A DNA stretch of 64,000 bases from Pseudomonadota bacterium (GCA_021845865.1 JAJZVC010000004.1:31555-95554), one strand, 5' to 3'. Counted from the first letter of the stretch, positions 25,599-36,924 are shown. Notes: generated by a model not told the origin, from the letters alone. A program made the numbers and translations.

Positions 25599-26908
25599 CG
25601 GTTCTTTTCCTTTTCGTCTGCTTTCGTCGCCTGCTCCAGGGGCACCCCCAGCAGCGCTTCCATCCGGGCCAGGGACAGGGCCAGGCGGTATTCCGTCCCC
25701 CGCTCCCGCACCTTGGCCTCCATGGTCGCCGCCATGGAGGTGCCCAGGTTGGTCTTCAGCTCCACTTCGTATTCGCCCCGGGCCCGCTCCAGGGCCAAGT
25801 CGCGGTAGGCGCTGTGCTGCTTGTTCGCCGCCCTGACCGTGCCGCGCAGCTGCTCGATTTCGAGCCAGTTTTCGAGCAGGGCCTGGGTCAGCTCCATTTT
25901 AAGCTTCTCCACCCGGGCCTGGGCCTGCTGAAACAAGGCCCGTTCCTTCGCCTGCCGGGCATCCACCCGCCCGCCCTGATAGAGGGGCCAGTTGAGCACC
26001 AGTCCGGCGCGCCATTCGTCCCGCCCGCTCAGTTTGCGCTGGGCATAGTCGGCCGCCTCCATCTCCGCCTCCAGGGTGGGGTTGCGCTCGGCGCGGACCG
26101 CCTCCAGGCGCTGGCGGGCGGCCTCCAGCTGGGCCTCGGCGGCCTTCAGGCGCGGGCTGTTGGCCAGCAGCAGGGGCATCAGGGCCTCGTACTCCGGCAG
26201 GGGGCGGTCGTTACCCTTCAGCGCCGGGTCTTCCAGGTCCGGCGCCAGCTCGCCGGGCCGGTTCATGGCGATGGCCAGCAGCGCCCGGGCCACCCGCTGG
26301 CGCTGCTGGCTGGCGTCGCGCTTGACCTTCATTTCCTGGTAGCGGTTCTCCAGGGCCGCCAAGTCCACGGACGACAGCTTGCCCACCGCGGCCCGATCGC
26401 GGCCGTTGTCGAAATCCACGTAGGCCACGGCCATGTATTCGTTGTCGGCGGCGGCCTGGAGGTCCGCCAGCAGAACGTCGAAGAACCGCGCCATGATGTC
26501 GAGGCGGCGCCGGTCCCGGGCCCCGATCAGGTCGGCGCCGCGGGAATCCGCCTCGGATTTGGCGGCGGCTTCCAGGGAGGCGCTGCGGCCGAAATCGTAG
26601 AGGGATTTGCGCAGGGTCAGACGGACGCTGTTGTCGCTGAGCTGGGAATAGCCGTCCGGGGGAAGGCTGGGCTTCACCCGGCGCAGCCCCGCTTCCAGGT
26701 TGACGTTGAGGTCCTGGCGGGCGGCGGCGAGATCCAGGTCGGCCACGGCGGCGTCCCGGTCGGCTTCCGCCATCCGCAGGTCGGGATGGGGCGCGTCGGC
26801 GGCCTTCAGGGCGTCGGCCAGGGTCAGGGGCTTATCCCCTTCGGCCAGGGCCGGGAAAGCCAGGCAAAGCAGCAGCAAGCCCGCCGAACAACGGGCGGCG
26901 AAGGTCAT
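25595..26908 (-). CDS. TolC-family outer-membrane channel protein
   Basis: 437 residues with a signal peptide (1-22, FPALA). Two repeated helical/strand halves of the outer-membrane efflux protein family are visible: LTLADALKAADAPHPDLRMAE at the start and LLANSPRLKAAEAQLEAARQRL in the middle, with VLNWPLYQGGRVDA as the usual gate-strand signature. It overlaps the adaptor gene by 4 bases and starts 3 bases after the SoxW-like gene. Confidence 0.9.
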   Translation of the reverse strand: MTFAARCSAGLLLLCLAFPALAEGDKPLTLADALKAADAPHPDLRMAEADRDAAVADLDLAAARQDLNVNLEAGLRRVKPSLPPDGYSQLSDNSVRLTLRKSLYDFGRSASLEAAAKSEADSRGADLIGARDRRRLDIMARFFDVLLADLQAAADNEYMAVAYVDFDNGRDRAAVGKLSSVDLAALENRYQEMKVKRDASQQRQRVARALLAIAMNRPGELAPDLEDPALKGNDRPLPEYEALMPLLLANSPRLKAAEAQLEAARQRLEAVRAERNPTLEAEMEAADYAQRKLSGRDEWRAGLVLNWPLYQGGRVDARQAKERALFQQAQARVEKLKMELTQALLENWLEIEQLRGTVRAANKQHSAYRDLALERARGEYEVELKTNLGTSMAATMEAKVRERGTEYRLALSLARMEALLGVPLEQATKADEKEKNR

Positions 26909-26911
26909 GGC

Positions 26912-27415
26912 CTAGTTCGCTTGCTGCTTGTACTTGGCGAAGGGCATCGCCTTGTAGGCATCCTCCACCACGTACCGCCCCAGGAGCAGGAATTCGTTGG
27001 CATCCTTGGTGGCGCCGGTATAGCGGGCCATCTGGTTGCCCTGGAGGTCGTAGAAGGCGAAAACCGGCGTGGCACGCACCCGGTTGTCGAAGGAAAAGGC
27101 CTTCTCGGTGGTGTTCTTGCCCTTGAAGTCCACCATGGCGGTGTCGCCCTTGGTGTCGATGGTGAAAATCAGGAAGTGCTTGCGGTAAAAATCCTGCACC
27201 GCGGCCTGGTTGAGGACGGTCTGCTTCATGCGGTGGCAGAAGGGGCAATCGTCCAGTTCGTACATCAGCAGGATGCCCTTTTTGCCCTCCTGCTTGGCGG
27301 TGGCCAGCTCGGCCTTGAAATCCCCCATCTTCTGGTCGAAGAACTGGTCCGTGGAACGGGTTTCCCCCCAGGCCAGGACCGGCAGCAGCAGCAAGAGCCA
27401 CAATAGACGCTTCAT
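26912..27415 (-). CDS. SoxW-like periplasmic thioredoxin
   Basis: 167 residues. A signal peptide at 1-17 and a thioredoxin fold with the active site CPFC (YELDDCPFCHRMKQTVL), cis-Pro in RATPVFAFYD. It belongs with SoxW/DsbC-like thiol oxidoreductases. It heads a four-gene operon with the TolC-like, adaptor and secreted proteins, which suggests it keeps their cysteines or cargo in the right redox state. ATG 27415 is chosen because the signal peptide begins there. Confidence 0.85.
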   Translation of the reverse strand: MKRLLWLLLLLPVLAWGETRSTDQFFDQKMGDFKAELATAKQEGKKGILLMYELDDCPFCHRMKQTVLNQAAVQDFYRKHFLIFTIDTKGDTAMVDFKGKNTTEKAFSFDNRVRATPVFAFYDLQGNQMARYTGATKDANEFLLLGRYVVEDAYKAMPFAKYKQQAN

Positions 27416-27522
27416 TTTCCGTTCTCCTCGTTTCCGTTCTTGTCTTTTCCCGGTCTGCGCCGGATGCTTGCCGGGAAAATATTGCCCCCGCCTCAACCCA
27501 GCGTCAAGGCGGTACGGATGGA

Positions 27523-28089
27523 CTATTCCCCGTGTTTTTCACCGCCCTCGCCCTGCCCCGAGCCGTGGGCATCGGCGGCATGGGTGAAATACAGCGCGAG
27601 GCCGACGAGGGCGATGCTGCCGCCGAAGTAGAGCATGTCCAGGGGGCCGGCCATCTCGATCTTGATGGCGCGCTCGAACAGGGTGACGATGAGGATCATC
27701 AGGATCACCTTGGCGAGGCGGTTCTTCAGGTCGTCCAGGTTGCTGATCACCAGAATCTTGCTCGACGTCCGGCTGCCGTGGGCCTCGTCGATGTCGCTGA
27801 TGAACAGCTCGTAGAGGCCGAGGGAGAAGATCACCATCACCGTGGCCAGGAGGTAGCCGTCCACCACGCCGACGATGTGGGTGATGGTTTCGTCATGGAT
27901 CAGCTTGCGCGCGTCGGCGGACAGGCTGGGGTCGGCATAATGGGCCACATGGCCGATCAGATACACCACGTCCACCGTGGCGATGTAGAAGATGGCGAAG
28001 GCCGCCGCCATGCTGGCGACCACCGCCAAGATGATGACGAAGCGGCTGTTCCACAAGGCGCCTTCGAAAATCCGTTCCAGAAATTTCAC
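27523..28089 (-). CDS. YqhA-family (UPF0114) membrane protein
   Basis: 188 residues, three to four membrane helices: FVIILAVVASMAAAFAIFYI, TVMVIFSLGLYELFI, MILIVTLFERAI, and a last helix near the C-terminus. FISDID and SSKILVISNLDDLKNRLAKV are family hallmarks. The start is GTG 28089, supported by GGAG 8 bases upstream and by overlap with the stop of the next upstream gene (GTGA). Function unknown in the family. Confidence 0.85.
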   Translation of the reverse strand: MKFLERIFEGALWNSRFVIILAVVASMAAAFAIFYIATVDVVYLIGHVAHYADPSLSADARKLIHDETITHIVGVVDGYLLATVMVIFSLGLYELFISDIDEAHGSRTSSKILVISNLDDLKNRLAKVILMILIVTLFERAIKIEMAGPLDMLYFGGSIALVGLALYFTHAADAHGSGQGEGGEKHGE

Positions 28090-28478
28090 GGGGCTTTCTC
28101 CAAATTCAACCAGAGGCGTAGCACGGAGCGGGGCAACAGGCGCGCCGCCAGGGAAACCAGCGCCACGCCGATGAGGGCCGCCGCCCAGAGGGGGAAGAAT
28201 AACACACCGGGCAAGCCCAGCAGCCCCACCTCGACGCCGGCCGCCAGGGCGCCCCCCATCACTGCCAGCAACCGCCACACTGGCGGATAGGGCGTCGCCG
28301 GCAGCCGCGCCAAGGCCCCCAGGAGGAGAACGGTGAAGAGCGCGAAGCCGGCGCCGTGGCTAATCTGGAAAATGGTCATGCTCGGGGCAAGCACCGGCAG
28401 CCCCCAGCGGTGCCAGCCATACAGCGCGGCCAGCCACAGGGCCGCCGGCAGCAGGCTTAGGTATCGTCGTCGTTCCAT
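28086..28478 (-). CDS. Small membrane protein of unknown function
   Basis: 130 residues with about four membrane helices, basic ends (MERRRYL, LLPRSVLRLWLNLEKAP) and HRWGLPVLAPSMTIFQISHGAGFALF. VanZ-like topology is possible. It is coupled to the UPF0114 gene by a 4-base overlap. Confidence 0.6.
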   Translation of the reverse strand: MERRRYLSLLPAALWLAALYGWHRWGLPVLAPSMTIFQISHGAGFALFTVLLLGALARLPATPYPPVWRLLAVMGGALAAGVEVGLLGLPGVLFFPLWAAALIGVALVSLAARLLPRSVLRLWLNLEKAP

Positions 28479-28490
28479 GGCGCCCCCATA

Positions 28491-28515
28491 AAAAAGAGCG
28501 GGCTCGCGCCCGCTC
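28491..28515 (-). terminator. Terminator of the small secreted coiled-coil gene
   Basis: Stem GAGCGGGC / GCCCGCTC (28496-28503 and 28508-28515). On the minus strand a TTTTTT tract follows immediately. Confidence 0.9.
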
Positions 28516-28534
28516 CGGTCATTTTACCGGATCG

Positions 28535-28849
28535 CTACTGTTTGCCTTGGCCGGCCTTGGCTTTTTCGCGGAAGGCCTTGCGCTCCTCCTGCTGCTTCTG
28601 CTGCAGGGTCTTGCGTTCCTCCTTGTGCTTTGCCTGCAGGGCGCGGCGTTCCTCCCGGTACCGCTCCTGCCGGGCCTTGCGCTGTTGAGCTTCCGTCCTA
28701 CGTTCTTCGCGCTGCTTCCGCATGTCGGCGCGGCGCGGCTGGGCCGTCTGCTCGGCTTGGGCGGCGCCGGCGGGAGCAGCATCCTCGGCCAGGGCGGGGC
28801 CGGCCGCCACGGCCAGCGCCAGGGACAACAGGAGGGACAGTTTTTTCAT
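28535..28849 (-). CDS. Small secreted Arg/Glu/Gln-rich coiled-coil protein
   Basis: 104 residues. A signal peptide (1-21, GPALA) is followed by an Ala/Gln-rich stretch and a very charged helix (REERRTEAQQRKARQERYRE, KEERKTLQQKQQEERKAF). ATG 28849 has GGAG 6 bases upstream. Such proteins are often periplasmic and of unknown role. The low-complexity make-up prevents safe family assignment. Confidence 0.7.
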   Translation of the reverse strand: MKKLSLLLSLALAVAAGPALAEDAAPAGAAQAEQTAQPRRADMRKQREERRTEAQQRKARQERYREERRALQAKHKEERKTLQQKQQEERKAFREKAKAGQGKQ

Positions 28850-28869
28850 CTTGAGCTCCTTCTTCACGT

Positions 28870-31413
<2,544 letters not shown>

Positions 31414-31417
<4 letters not shown>

Positions 31418-31758
31418 ACCGCGTAAGCCTTTGCCACTGGGGCGCCATCGTCAGCCTCATCGCCCTCATCCTCCTCGGCACGGCCTGGGAACTGTGGCTC
31501 GCCCCCCTGCGCCCCGGCGGCTCCATGCTGGTGCTCAAGGTGGCGCCCCTGCTGGCCGCCCTCTTCGGCATCCTGCGCGGCAAGCGCTACACCTACCAGT
31601 GGTCGTCCCTGGTGATCCTGCTCTACTTCATGGAGGGCATCGTCCGCGCCATGAGCGACAAGGGCTTCTCCGCCACCCTGGCGGTGGGCGAGATCGTCCT
31701 TTCCCTGGTGTTCTTCGTTTCGGTGATTTTCTACGCGCGGCTGACGCGGAAACGCTAG
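31414..31758 (+). CDS. DUF2069 membrane protein
   Basis: 114 residues with three to four membrane helices (GAIVSLIALILLGTAWELWL, VAPLLAALFGILRGKRYTYQ, SLVILLYFMEGIVRAMSD). The motif YTYQWSSL...YFMEG identifies DUF2069, often found near wrbA in proteobacteria. The start is TTG 31414, overlapping the preceding stop (TTGA). Confidence 0.8.
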
Positions 31759-31938
31759 TGGCTAAGCCACGATGTGCGGACGGGGACATGGAGAAGGGGG
31801 GTAGCGCAAAAATGACTCAAAGCGGCCTCCCTTGGTTTTCAAGTTCTTGTCGGCCCCCGTCGGGCGTCGAAAATAGGCCTCTACCTATCATATCTTGCGG
31901 CGGCAAAATAAATATTTTGTTGAAACCATAATCAAATA

Positions 31939-31976
31939 TAATCGTTTTGTGCCGACCATAACCGTTTTGGGACAGT
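31939..31976 (+). repeat. Repeat pair A upstream of the Fic gene
   Basis: ATAATCGTTTTGTGCC at 31939 and ATAACCGTTTTGGGAC at 31959, exactly 20 bases apart. The first overlaps a TATAAT (31938-31943) that could be the fic -10. The rest of 31759-32010 shows a small GTGGCT/AGCCAC palindrome and A+T-rich sequence but no gene. Confidence 0.6.
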
Positions 31977-32010
31977 CGGCCCTCGATTCATATAGTTAGC
32001 GTCGTCGCCT

Positions 32011-33510
32011 ATGAGCCTTCTTGGATATGCTTGGCTGATAAATCATTTTGGGCTTTGCAAGCGCCCGCTTGCGGTGGAGTCCTGTCTAGGCACTCGGCTA
32101 CGCACTAGACAGGGGGCTGATGGCTCGGTTCAGCACGAGTATCCTCCCCAGTATGAGCCGGAGCAGAGTATCGCGGGCCACCTGGAGTTCGCCATGAAGC
32201 ACGAAGGGGTGGATTTGTGCACTCTGCGCGATGTTTTTCTGGCTTGTGGTTCCACCCCCGTCGAAGAGGCAATTCGCGCCCGCCCAACCAGTCGTTATAC
32301 CCGGTTGATGGGGTTCTTCTATGAATTAACAACTGGGTGCGTGCTAGACCCGAGTCTCGTCGTGGGCGGCAATTATGTCGAGGCATTGCAAGCGGATAAG
32401 TATTGGATTTCGCCTATCCCAAAGCGTAACCAACGTTGGCGCGTGACAGACAACCTGTTGGGGGATGGTCGCTATTGCCCCACTATTCGACGAACGCCTG
32501 AACTGGCTGAAGCGCTGGCCATTCCCCTGCAAGACGAGTTGCAGGGGTTGGTGAATGACTTTCCTCCTGAGCTGTTCCAACGCGCCTCGGACTACCTATA
32601 TCTCAAAGAGACGCGCTCGACGTATGGCATCGAGAGGGAGGCCATGCCGACCGGCGACCGCACCCAGCGATTCGTAGCACTGCTACGCTCCGCTGGTGAG
32701 GGAGCGCTACCTGATGTGCTCTCCGAGGCGGAACTGGTCAAGCGGCAAAACCTCATTGTTGATCCGCGCTATGCCGTGCCATCGTTTCGCCCAAATCAGA
32801 ACTATGTGGGGGAGCAACGGCCAGATTACAGCCAACGGATTCACTATGCGTGTCCGCCGCCGCAACTTGTCGGAAGCCTGATGGAGGGTTTGGCAAATTC
32901 CGCAGAACGTAGCGCCGGTTTGCCTGCTATCGCCAGAGCGGTGGTAGTGGCATTCGGATTCGTGTTTATCCACCCTTTTGAAGACGGTAATGGCCGCTTG
33001 CACCGTTTTCTGATTCACGATGTACTACATCGTGACAACTTTGTTAGTCATGGCGTTATGCTTCCCGTCTCCGCCACCATGCTGCGGCGCATGCCGGACT
33101 ACGATGCCGCACTGGAACGTTACTCGCGCCCCTTGATGATGGGGTGGGTAGCCTATACCCTCGACTCGGAAGGAACGATGATGATCATCAATCCAGACCA
33201 AGTCGAAGGCTATTACCGCTTCCCCGACCTGACCCCCCAGGCGGAATATTTAGCGAAGACGGTCGCACTATCGATTCGTGAAGATTTTGCCGAGGAATTG
33301 CGATTTCTGCGAGGTTACGACGCAGCCCGAAAAAACATAAGGGAAATCATCGACATGCCGGATCGCAACCTGGACTTGCTCTTACGGTTGTTGCACCAAA
33401 ATGGAGGGAAACTCGCCAAGGCAAAGCGACACAAGTTTGCTGAGGTCTCGGATGAAGAACTGGAGAGGATTGAAAAAGCATTCTCTGAATCCTTCCATGA
33501 CGACCGCTAA
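32011..33510 (+). CDS. Fic-domain protein (probable AMPylase)
   Basis: 499 residues. The Fic motif HPFEDGNGRLHR is intact at 321-332, with catalytic His321, so it should transfer AMP or another nucleotide part to protein hydroxyl groups. Upstream, STYGIER at 203-209 matches the class II inhibitory pattern [S/T]xxxE[G/N] but has Arg209 where Gly/Asn is usual. A helical C-terminal extension of about 120 residues follows, with RKNIREIIDMPDRNLDLLLR like the winged-helix tail of DNA-binding Fic proteins. Base composition is clearly lower in G+C than the neighbours, pointing to transfer. No partner antitoxin gene is adjacent. Confidence 0.9.
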   Translation: MSLLGYAWLINHFGLCKRPLAVESCLGTRLRTRQGADGSVQHEYPPQYEPEQSIAGHLEFAMKHEGVDLCTLRDVFLACGSTPVEEAIRARPTSRYTRLMGFFYELTTGCVLDPSLVVGGNYVEALQADKYWISPIPKRNQRWRVTDNLLGDGRYCPTIRRTPELAEALAIPLQDELQGLVNDFPPELFQRASDYLYLKETRSTYGIEREAMPTGDRTQRFVALLRSAGEGALPDVLSEAELVKRQNLIVDPRYAVPSFRPNQNYVGEQRPDYSQRIHYACPPPQLVGSLMEGLANSAERSAGLPAIARAVVVAFGFVFIHPFEDGNGRLHRFLIHDVLHRDNFVSHGVMLPVSATMLRRMPDYDAALERYSRPLMMGWVAYTLDSEGTMMIINPDQVEGYYRFPDLTPQAEYLAKTVALSIREDFAEELRFLRGYDAARKNIREIIDMPDRNLDLLLRLLHQNGGKLAKAKRHKFAEVSDEELERIEKAFSESFHDDR

Positions 33511-33540
33511 ATAATCAAAATATTTCATCACGCGGCGATA

Positions 33541-33578
33541 ATAATCATTTTGGCGCATTCTTAATCATTTTGGTGCAT
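33541..33578 (+). repeat. Repeat pair B downstream of the Fic gene
   Basis: ATAATCATTTTGGCGCAT (33541-33558) and TTAATCATTTTGGTGCAT (33561-33578), again 20 bases apart and close to pair A. The rest of 33579-33741 shows no gene. Confidence 0.65.
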
Positions 33579-33741
33579 CTTTGCCGGCGCTAGCGGAACC
33601 ATGTCCCGAACTGAGTGAGTGCTAAAGGTTAACAAACCGGGATTTTTTCACAGCCCATGGCGATCAACCACGGGGCGCAATGGTACGGTCAGGATGGGGC
33701 GGCACAGAATCAAAGGGGGGGCAGCTTCGCTTTATTTTGCG

Positions 33742-34614
33742 TCAGCGCCGTTTCGCCATCACCAGCACCACCCCCGCCAGGATCACCCCCATCCCCACCA
33801 TTTCCTGGCTGGAGAGGTGCTCCCCGGCCAGCCCCACCCCCAGCAGCACGGCGATGGGCGGGTTGACGTAGGCGTAGCTGGTGGCCACCGCCGGGCGCAC
33901 GCTGTGCAGCAGGTAGAGGTAGGCGCTGAAGGCGACGAAGGAACCGAACACCACCAGGTAGGCCAGGGCGGCGGCGGCCTTGAGGGAGGGAACGGCCTCC
34001 AGCCGTTCGCCGAAGGCGAAGCTCACCGCCATGAGGGCGAAGCCGCCGCCCAGCATCTGGGCGGCGCTGGTCATCATCCCCCCCGGCAGGGGCAGGCGCC
34101 AGCTCCACACCGAGCCGAAGGCCCAACTGGCGGAAGCCAGGAGCAGGATCACCGCCCCGGCGGGGCTCGCCCGCAGATTGCCGTCCAGGTTGAGCACCAC
34201 GATGCCGGCGAAGCCGATCACCACCCCCACCACCTCCCGCCGGGTGGGGTATTTTTTCCACAGGGCGGCGAAAAGCAGGGTCCACAGGGGCACGGTGGCC
34301 ACCACCAGGGCGGCGATGCCGGAAGCCACGGTCTGCTCGGCGTAGGCCACGGCGCCGTTGCCCCCCAGCAGCAGCAAGGCGCCCACCGCCCCGCAGGCGG
34401 CCCACTGCCTGCCCGTGGGGGCCGGCGTGCCGCGCCAGCGCAGGTAGGCATAGAGCCCGCCTCCCGCCACCAGGAAGCGCAGCCCCGCCATCAGGAAGGG
34501 CGGAAAGCTCTCGATGGCGAAGCGCATCGCCAGATAGGTGGAACCCCAGATCAGGTACAGGGCCAGCAGGGCCAGGCCGATGAGCCAGCGTTCGCGGGAA
34601 GCGTGGAGGGTCAT
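33742..34614 (-). CDS. EamA-family (DMT) exporter, YedA-like
   Basis: 290 residues, ten membrane helices in two EamA repeats. WLIGLALLALYLIWGSTYLAM begins the first; SWAFGSVWSWRLPLP starts the second, with YVNPPIAVLLG near the end, a DMT hallmark. Probably exports amino acids or other metabolites. It overlaps the GNAT gene by ATGA. Confidence 0.88.
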   Translation of the reverse strand: MTLHASRERWLIGLALLALYLIWGSTYLAMRFAIESFPPFLMAGLRFLVAGGGLYAYLRWRGTPAPTGRQWAACGAVGALLLLGGNGAVAYAEQTVASGIAALVVATVPLWTLLFAALWKKYPTRREVVGVVIGFAGIVVLNLDGNLRASPAGAVILLLASASWAFGSVWSWRLPLPGGMMTSAAQMLGGGFALMAVSFAFGERLEAVPSLKAAAALAYLVVFGSFVAFSAYLYLLHSVRPAVATSYAYVNPPIAVLLGVGLAGEHLSSQEMVGMGVILAGVVLVMAKRR

Positions 34615-35084
34615 GATGTCAGCATTGTCTTGAGTTTTTTCCCGCCTGTCACCTCGAAGCCGTTGGCCTGATAAAAACGCAGGGCACGGTCGAATTCGGG
34701 CAGGGGTGGCGTGGTGACTTCCAACCGCGTCCAGCCTCGGGCTTTACCATGTTCCCGCGCCGCCGCCAGCAAAGCGGCACCGATGCCCTTGGAGCGATAG
34801 CCGGGCGCCACGTAAAACTCGGGGATGACACCGAAGGCGCCGCCGGCGTAGAGGGCGCGCGCTTCGGTCAAGGTCAGGACGCCCGCCGCCACGTTCCCCG
34901 CCCACGCCAGCCAGGCGGTATAGTGGCCCTGGCGCAGGAAATCGCGGCAGCGGGCCCGCAGTTCCTCTTCATTAGCCTTGAAATGGTTCGACCCGGTAGC
35001 GGCCATGATTTCCTCCAGCAGGGCCTTCACCATGGAGGCCACCGCGGCGGCCTCGTCGGGCCGAACCAGAGCGATCTTGAACAT
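34611..35084 (-). CDS. GNAT-family N-acetyltransferase
   Basis: 157 residues. Acetyl-CoA-binding motif A is seen in FYVAPGYRSKGIGAALLAAAREH (key residues RxxGIGxxL), followed by RALRFYQANGFEV, the usual last strand-helix. The substrate is unknown. It lies after the leuA terminator and is coupled to the EamA exporter gene. Confidence 0.88.
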   Translation of the reverse strand: MFKIALVRPDEAAAVASMVKALLEEIMAATGSNHFKANEEELRARCRDFLRQGHYTAWLAWAGNVAAGVLTLTEARALYAGGAFGVIPEFYVAPGYRSKGIGAALLAAAREHGKARGWTRLEVTTPPLPEFDRALRFYQANGFEVTGGKKLKTMLTS

Positions 35085-35100
35085 ATCCGTCTCCCTGAAA

Positions 35101-35128
35101 AGAAAAAGGGCCGCACGGGGCGGCCCTT
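35101..35128 (-). terminator. Terminator of leuA
   Basis: Stem AAGGGCCGC / GCGGCCCTT; on the minus strand a T-rich tract follows, 22 bases past the leuA stop. Confidence 0.85.
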
Positions 35129-35149
35129 AAGTCACGTCGGTCGCCCGGC

Positions 35150-36688
35150 TCACACCTGCGGATGGGCGCGCTCCAGCTTGCTGTGCAGCTTGTTCAAGGC
35201 ATGGAGGTAGGCCTTGGCGGAGGCGATGACGATGTCGGTGTCCGCCCCCTGTCCGTTGACGATGCGCCCGCCCTTGGACACGCGCACGGTGACCTCGCCC
35301 TGGGCGTCGGTGCCGCTGGTGATGTTGTTCACCGAGTAGAGCAGCAGCTCGGAACCGCTGTTGACGATGCCCTCGATGGCCTTGAAGGCCGCGTCCACCG
35401 GGCCGCCGCCGTCGGCGGCCGCCTCGCGCTCCATGCCGCCCTCGGCCAGCACCACCTTGGCGTGGGGGGTCTCGCCGGTCTCGGAACAGACCTTGAGGGA
35501 CAGGAGCTTGAAGTGTTCCTGCTCCTGGGTGGACTGCTCGTCGCTCACCAGGGCGTGGAGGTCCTCGTCGAAAATCTCGTGCTTCTTGTCCGCCAGGTCC
35601 TTGAAACGGGCGAAGGCGGTGTTGACCGCCTCCTCGCTCTCCAACTGGATGCCCAGCTCGGAAAGACGCGTTTTGAAGGCGTTGCGGCCGGAGTGCTTGC
35701 CCAGGACCATCTTGTTGGCGGTCCAGCCCACATCCTCGGCGCGCATGATTTCGTAGGTCTCGCGGTGCTTGAGGACGCCGTCCTGGTGGATGCCGGATTC
35801 GTGGGCGAAGGCGTTGGCGCCGACGATGGCCTTGTTGGGCTGCACGGCGAAGCCGGTGATGCTCGCCACCATGCGGCTGGCGGGAACAATCTGGGTGGTG
35901 TCGAGACCGGTGTCGCAGAGGAACAAATCCTGCCGCGTGCGCACCGCCATCACCACTTCTTCCAGGGAAGCGTTGCCCGCCCGTTCGCCGAGGCCGTTGA
36001 TGGTGCACTCCACCTGGCGGGCGCCGTTCATCACGGCGGCGAGGGAGTTGGCCACGGCCAGGCCCAGGTCGTTGTGGCAGTGGACCGAGAAGATGGCCTT
36101 GTCGGAGTTGGGAATGCGCTCCCGCAAGGTGCCGATGAGGGCGCCGAAAACGTGGGGCAGGTTGTAGCCCACGGTATCCGGCACGTTGATGGTGGTGGCC
36201 CCGGCGTCGATCACCGCCTCGATCACGCGGCAGAGGAAGTCGGTTTCGGAGCGGCCCGCGTCCTCGGGGGAGAACTCCACGTTGTCGGTGTACTGGCGCG
36301 CCCACCTCACCGCCTTCACCGCCTGCTCCACCACCTGGTCGGGGCTCATGCGCAGCTTCTTCTCCATGTGGATCGGGCTGGTGGCGATGAAGGTGTGGAT
36401 ACGGCCGGAATTGGCGCCCTTGATGGCCTCGCCGGCCCGGGCGATATCCTTCTCCAGGGCCCGGGCGAGGGAGCAGACGGTGCTGTCCTTGATGGCGTCC
36501 GCCACCGCCTTCACCGCCTCGAAGTCCCCGTTGGAAGCGGCGGCGAAGCCGGCCTCGATGACGTCCACCCGCATCTTTTCCAGCTGCTTGGCGATGCGCA
36601 CCTTCTCTTCCCGGGTCATGGAAGCGCCGGGGCTCTGCTCGCCGTCGCGCAAGGTGGTGTCGAAAATGATCAATTTATCTTTGTTCAT
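35150..36688 (-). CDS. leuA: 2-isopropylmalate synthase
   Basis: 512 residues, first committed enzyme of leucine synthesis (acetyl-CoA plus 2-oxoisovalerate). The catalytic TIM-barrel shows [13 protein letters not shown] at residue 10, metal-binding [11 protein letters not shown], and [14 protein letters not shown]. The C-terminal regulatory LeuA dimer domain is present, including [17 protein letters not shown] 36688 has GGAG 6 bases before it; the ATG 12 bases upstream sits before the SD. It stands alone, without leuBCD. A possible leucine-rich leader peptide is found 93 bases upstream. Confidence 0.96.
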   Translation of the reverse strand: MNKDKLIIFDTTLRDGEQSPGASMTREEKVRIAKQLEKMRVDVIEAGFAAASNGDFEAVKAVADAIKDSTVCSLARALEKDIARAGEAIKGANSGRIHTFIATSPIHMEKKLRMSPDQVVEQAVKAVRWARQYTDNVEFSPEDAGRSETDFLCRVIEAVIDAGATTINVPDTVGYNLPHVFGALIGTLRERIPNSDKAIFSVHCHNDLGLAVANSLAAVMNGARQVECTINGLGERAGNASLEEVVMAVRTRQDLFLCDTGLDTTQIVPASRMVASITGFAVQPNKAIVGANAFAHESGIHQDGVLKHRETYEIMRAEDVGWTANKMVLGKHSGRNAFKTRLSELGIQLESEEAVNTAFARFKDLADKKHEIFDEDLHALVSDEQSTQEQEHFKLLSLKVCSETGETPHAKVVLAEGGMEREAAADGGGPVDAAFKAIEGIVNSGSELLLYSVNNITSGTDAQGEVTVRVSKGGRIVNGQGADTDIVIASAKAYLHALNKLHSKLERAHPQV

Positions 36689-36780
36689 GGCTGGCTCCAT
36701 TGCTGCAATTCTTCATACAAGCCCATCAACCGGTTTTCCGGCTGCGGCACGCTTTGATACTGGGGGGAGGGGGGTGGGGG

Positions 36781-36870
36781 TCAGCGCGCGCGAACGCGCA
36801 GCAGCAGGCCGGCCAGGAGCAGGCTGCGGGGGGAAAGCTCGGAAGGAAGGAAGCTGACGAACTTGAACAT
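36781..36870 (-). CDS. Possible leucine-rich leader peptide of leuA
   Basis: A 29-codon frame (MFKFVSFLP...SLLLAGLLLRV, TGA stop) ending 93 bases before leuA. Eight of 29 codons are Leu, six of them in a cluster LLLAGLLL, as expected for ribosome-mediated attenuation. The ribosome-binding site is poor, though a TATATT about 11 bases upstream could allow leaderless start. A clear attenuator hairpin with T-run is not seen in 36689-36780, only a G-rich strand and a small CCGGAAAACCGG hairpin, so the call is tentative. Confidence 0.4.
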   Translation of the reverse strand: MFKFVSFLPSELSPRSLLLAGLLLRVRAR

Positions 36871-36918
36871 AGTGGAGCTAAATATAATGGCTTTCCGGCC
36901 CGCATGCAACAGGGGCGG

Positions 36919-36924
36919 TATAAT
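36919..36924 (+). promoter_or_regulatory. TATAAT directly before the gene at 36932
   Basis: Consensus -10 ends 7 bases before the ATG, so transcription would begin at or next to the start codon. No SD is seen. This predicts a leaderless mRNA. Confidence 0.5.

Noticed and set aside
31759-31771. GTGGCT-A-AGCCAC palindrome after the DUF2069 gene as a terminator
   Set aside because: Six-base arms with a one-base loop and no T-run; too weak to call.
35162-36757. Plus-strand frame of 531 codons opposite leuA
   Set aside because: Mirror frame of a strongly conserved gene, His/Gly/Val-rich with no recognisable domain.
36768-36780. G-rich run before leuA as a G-quadruplex or riboswitch
   Set aside because: Four G-runs exist on one strand but there is no other support, and no known riboswitch motif could be matched.
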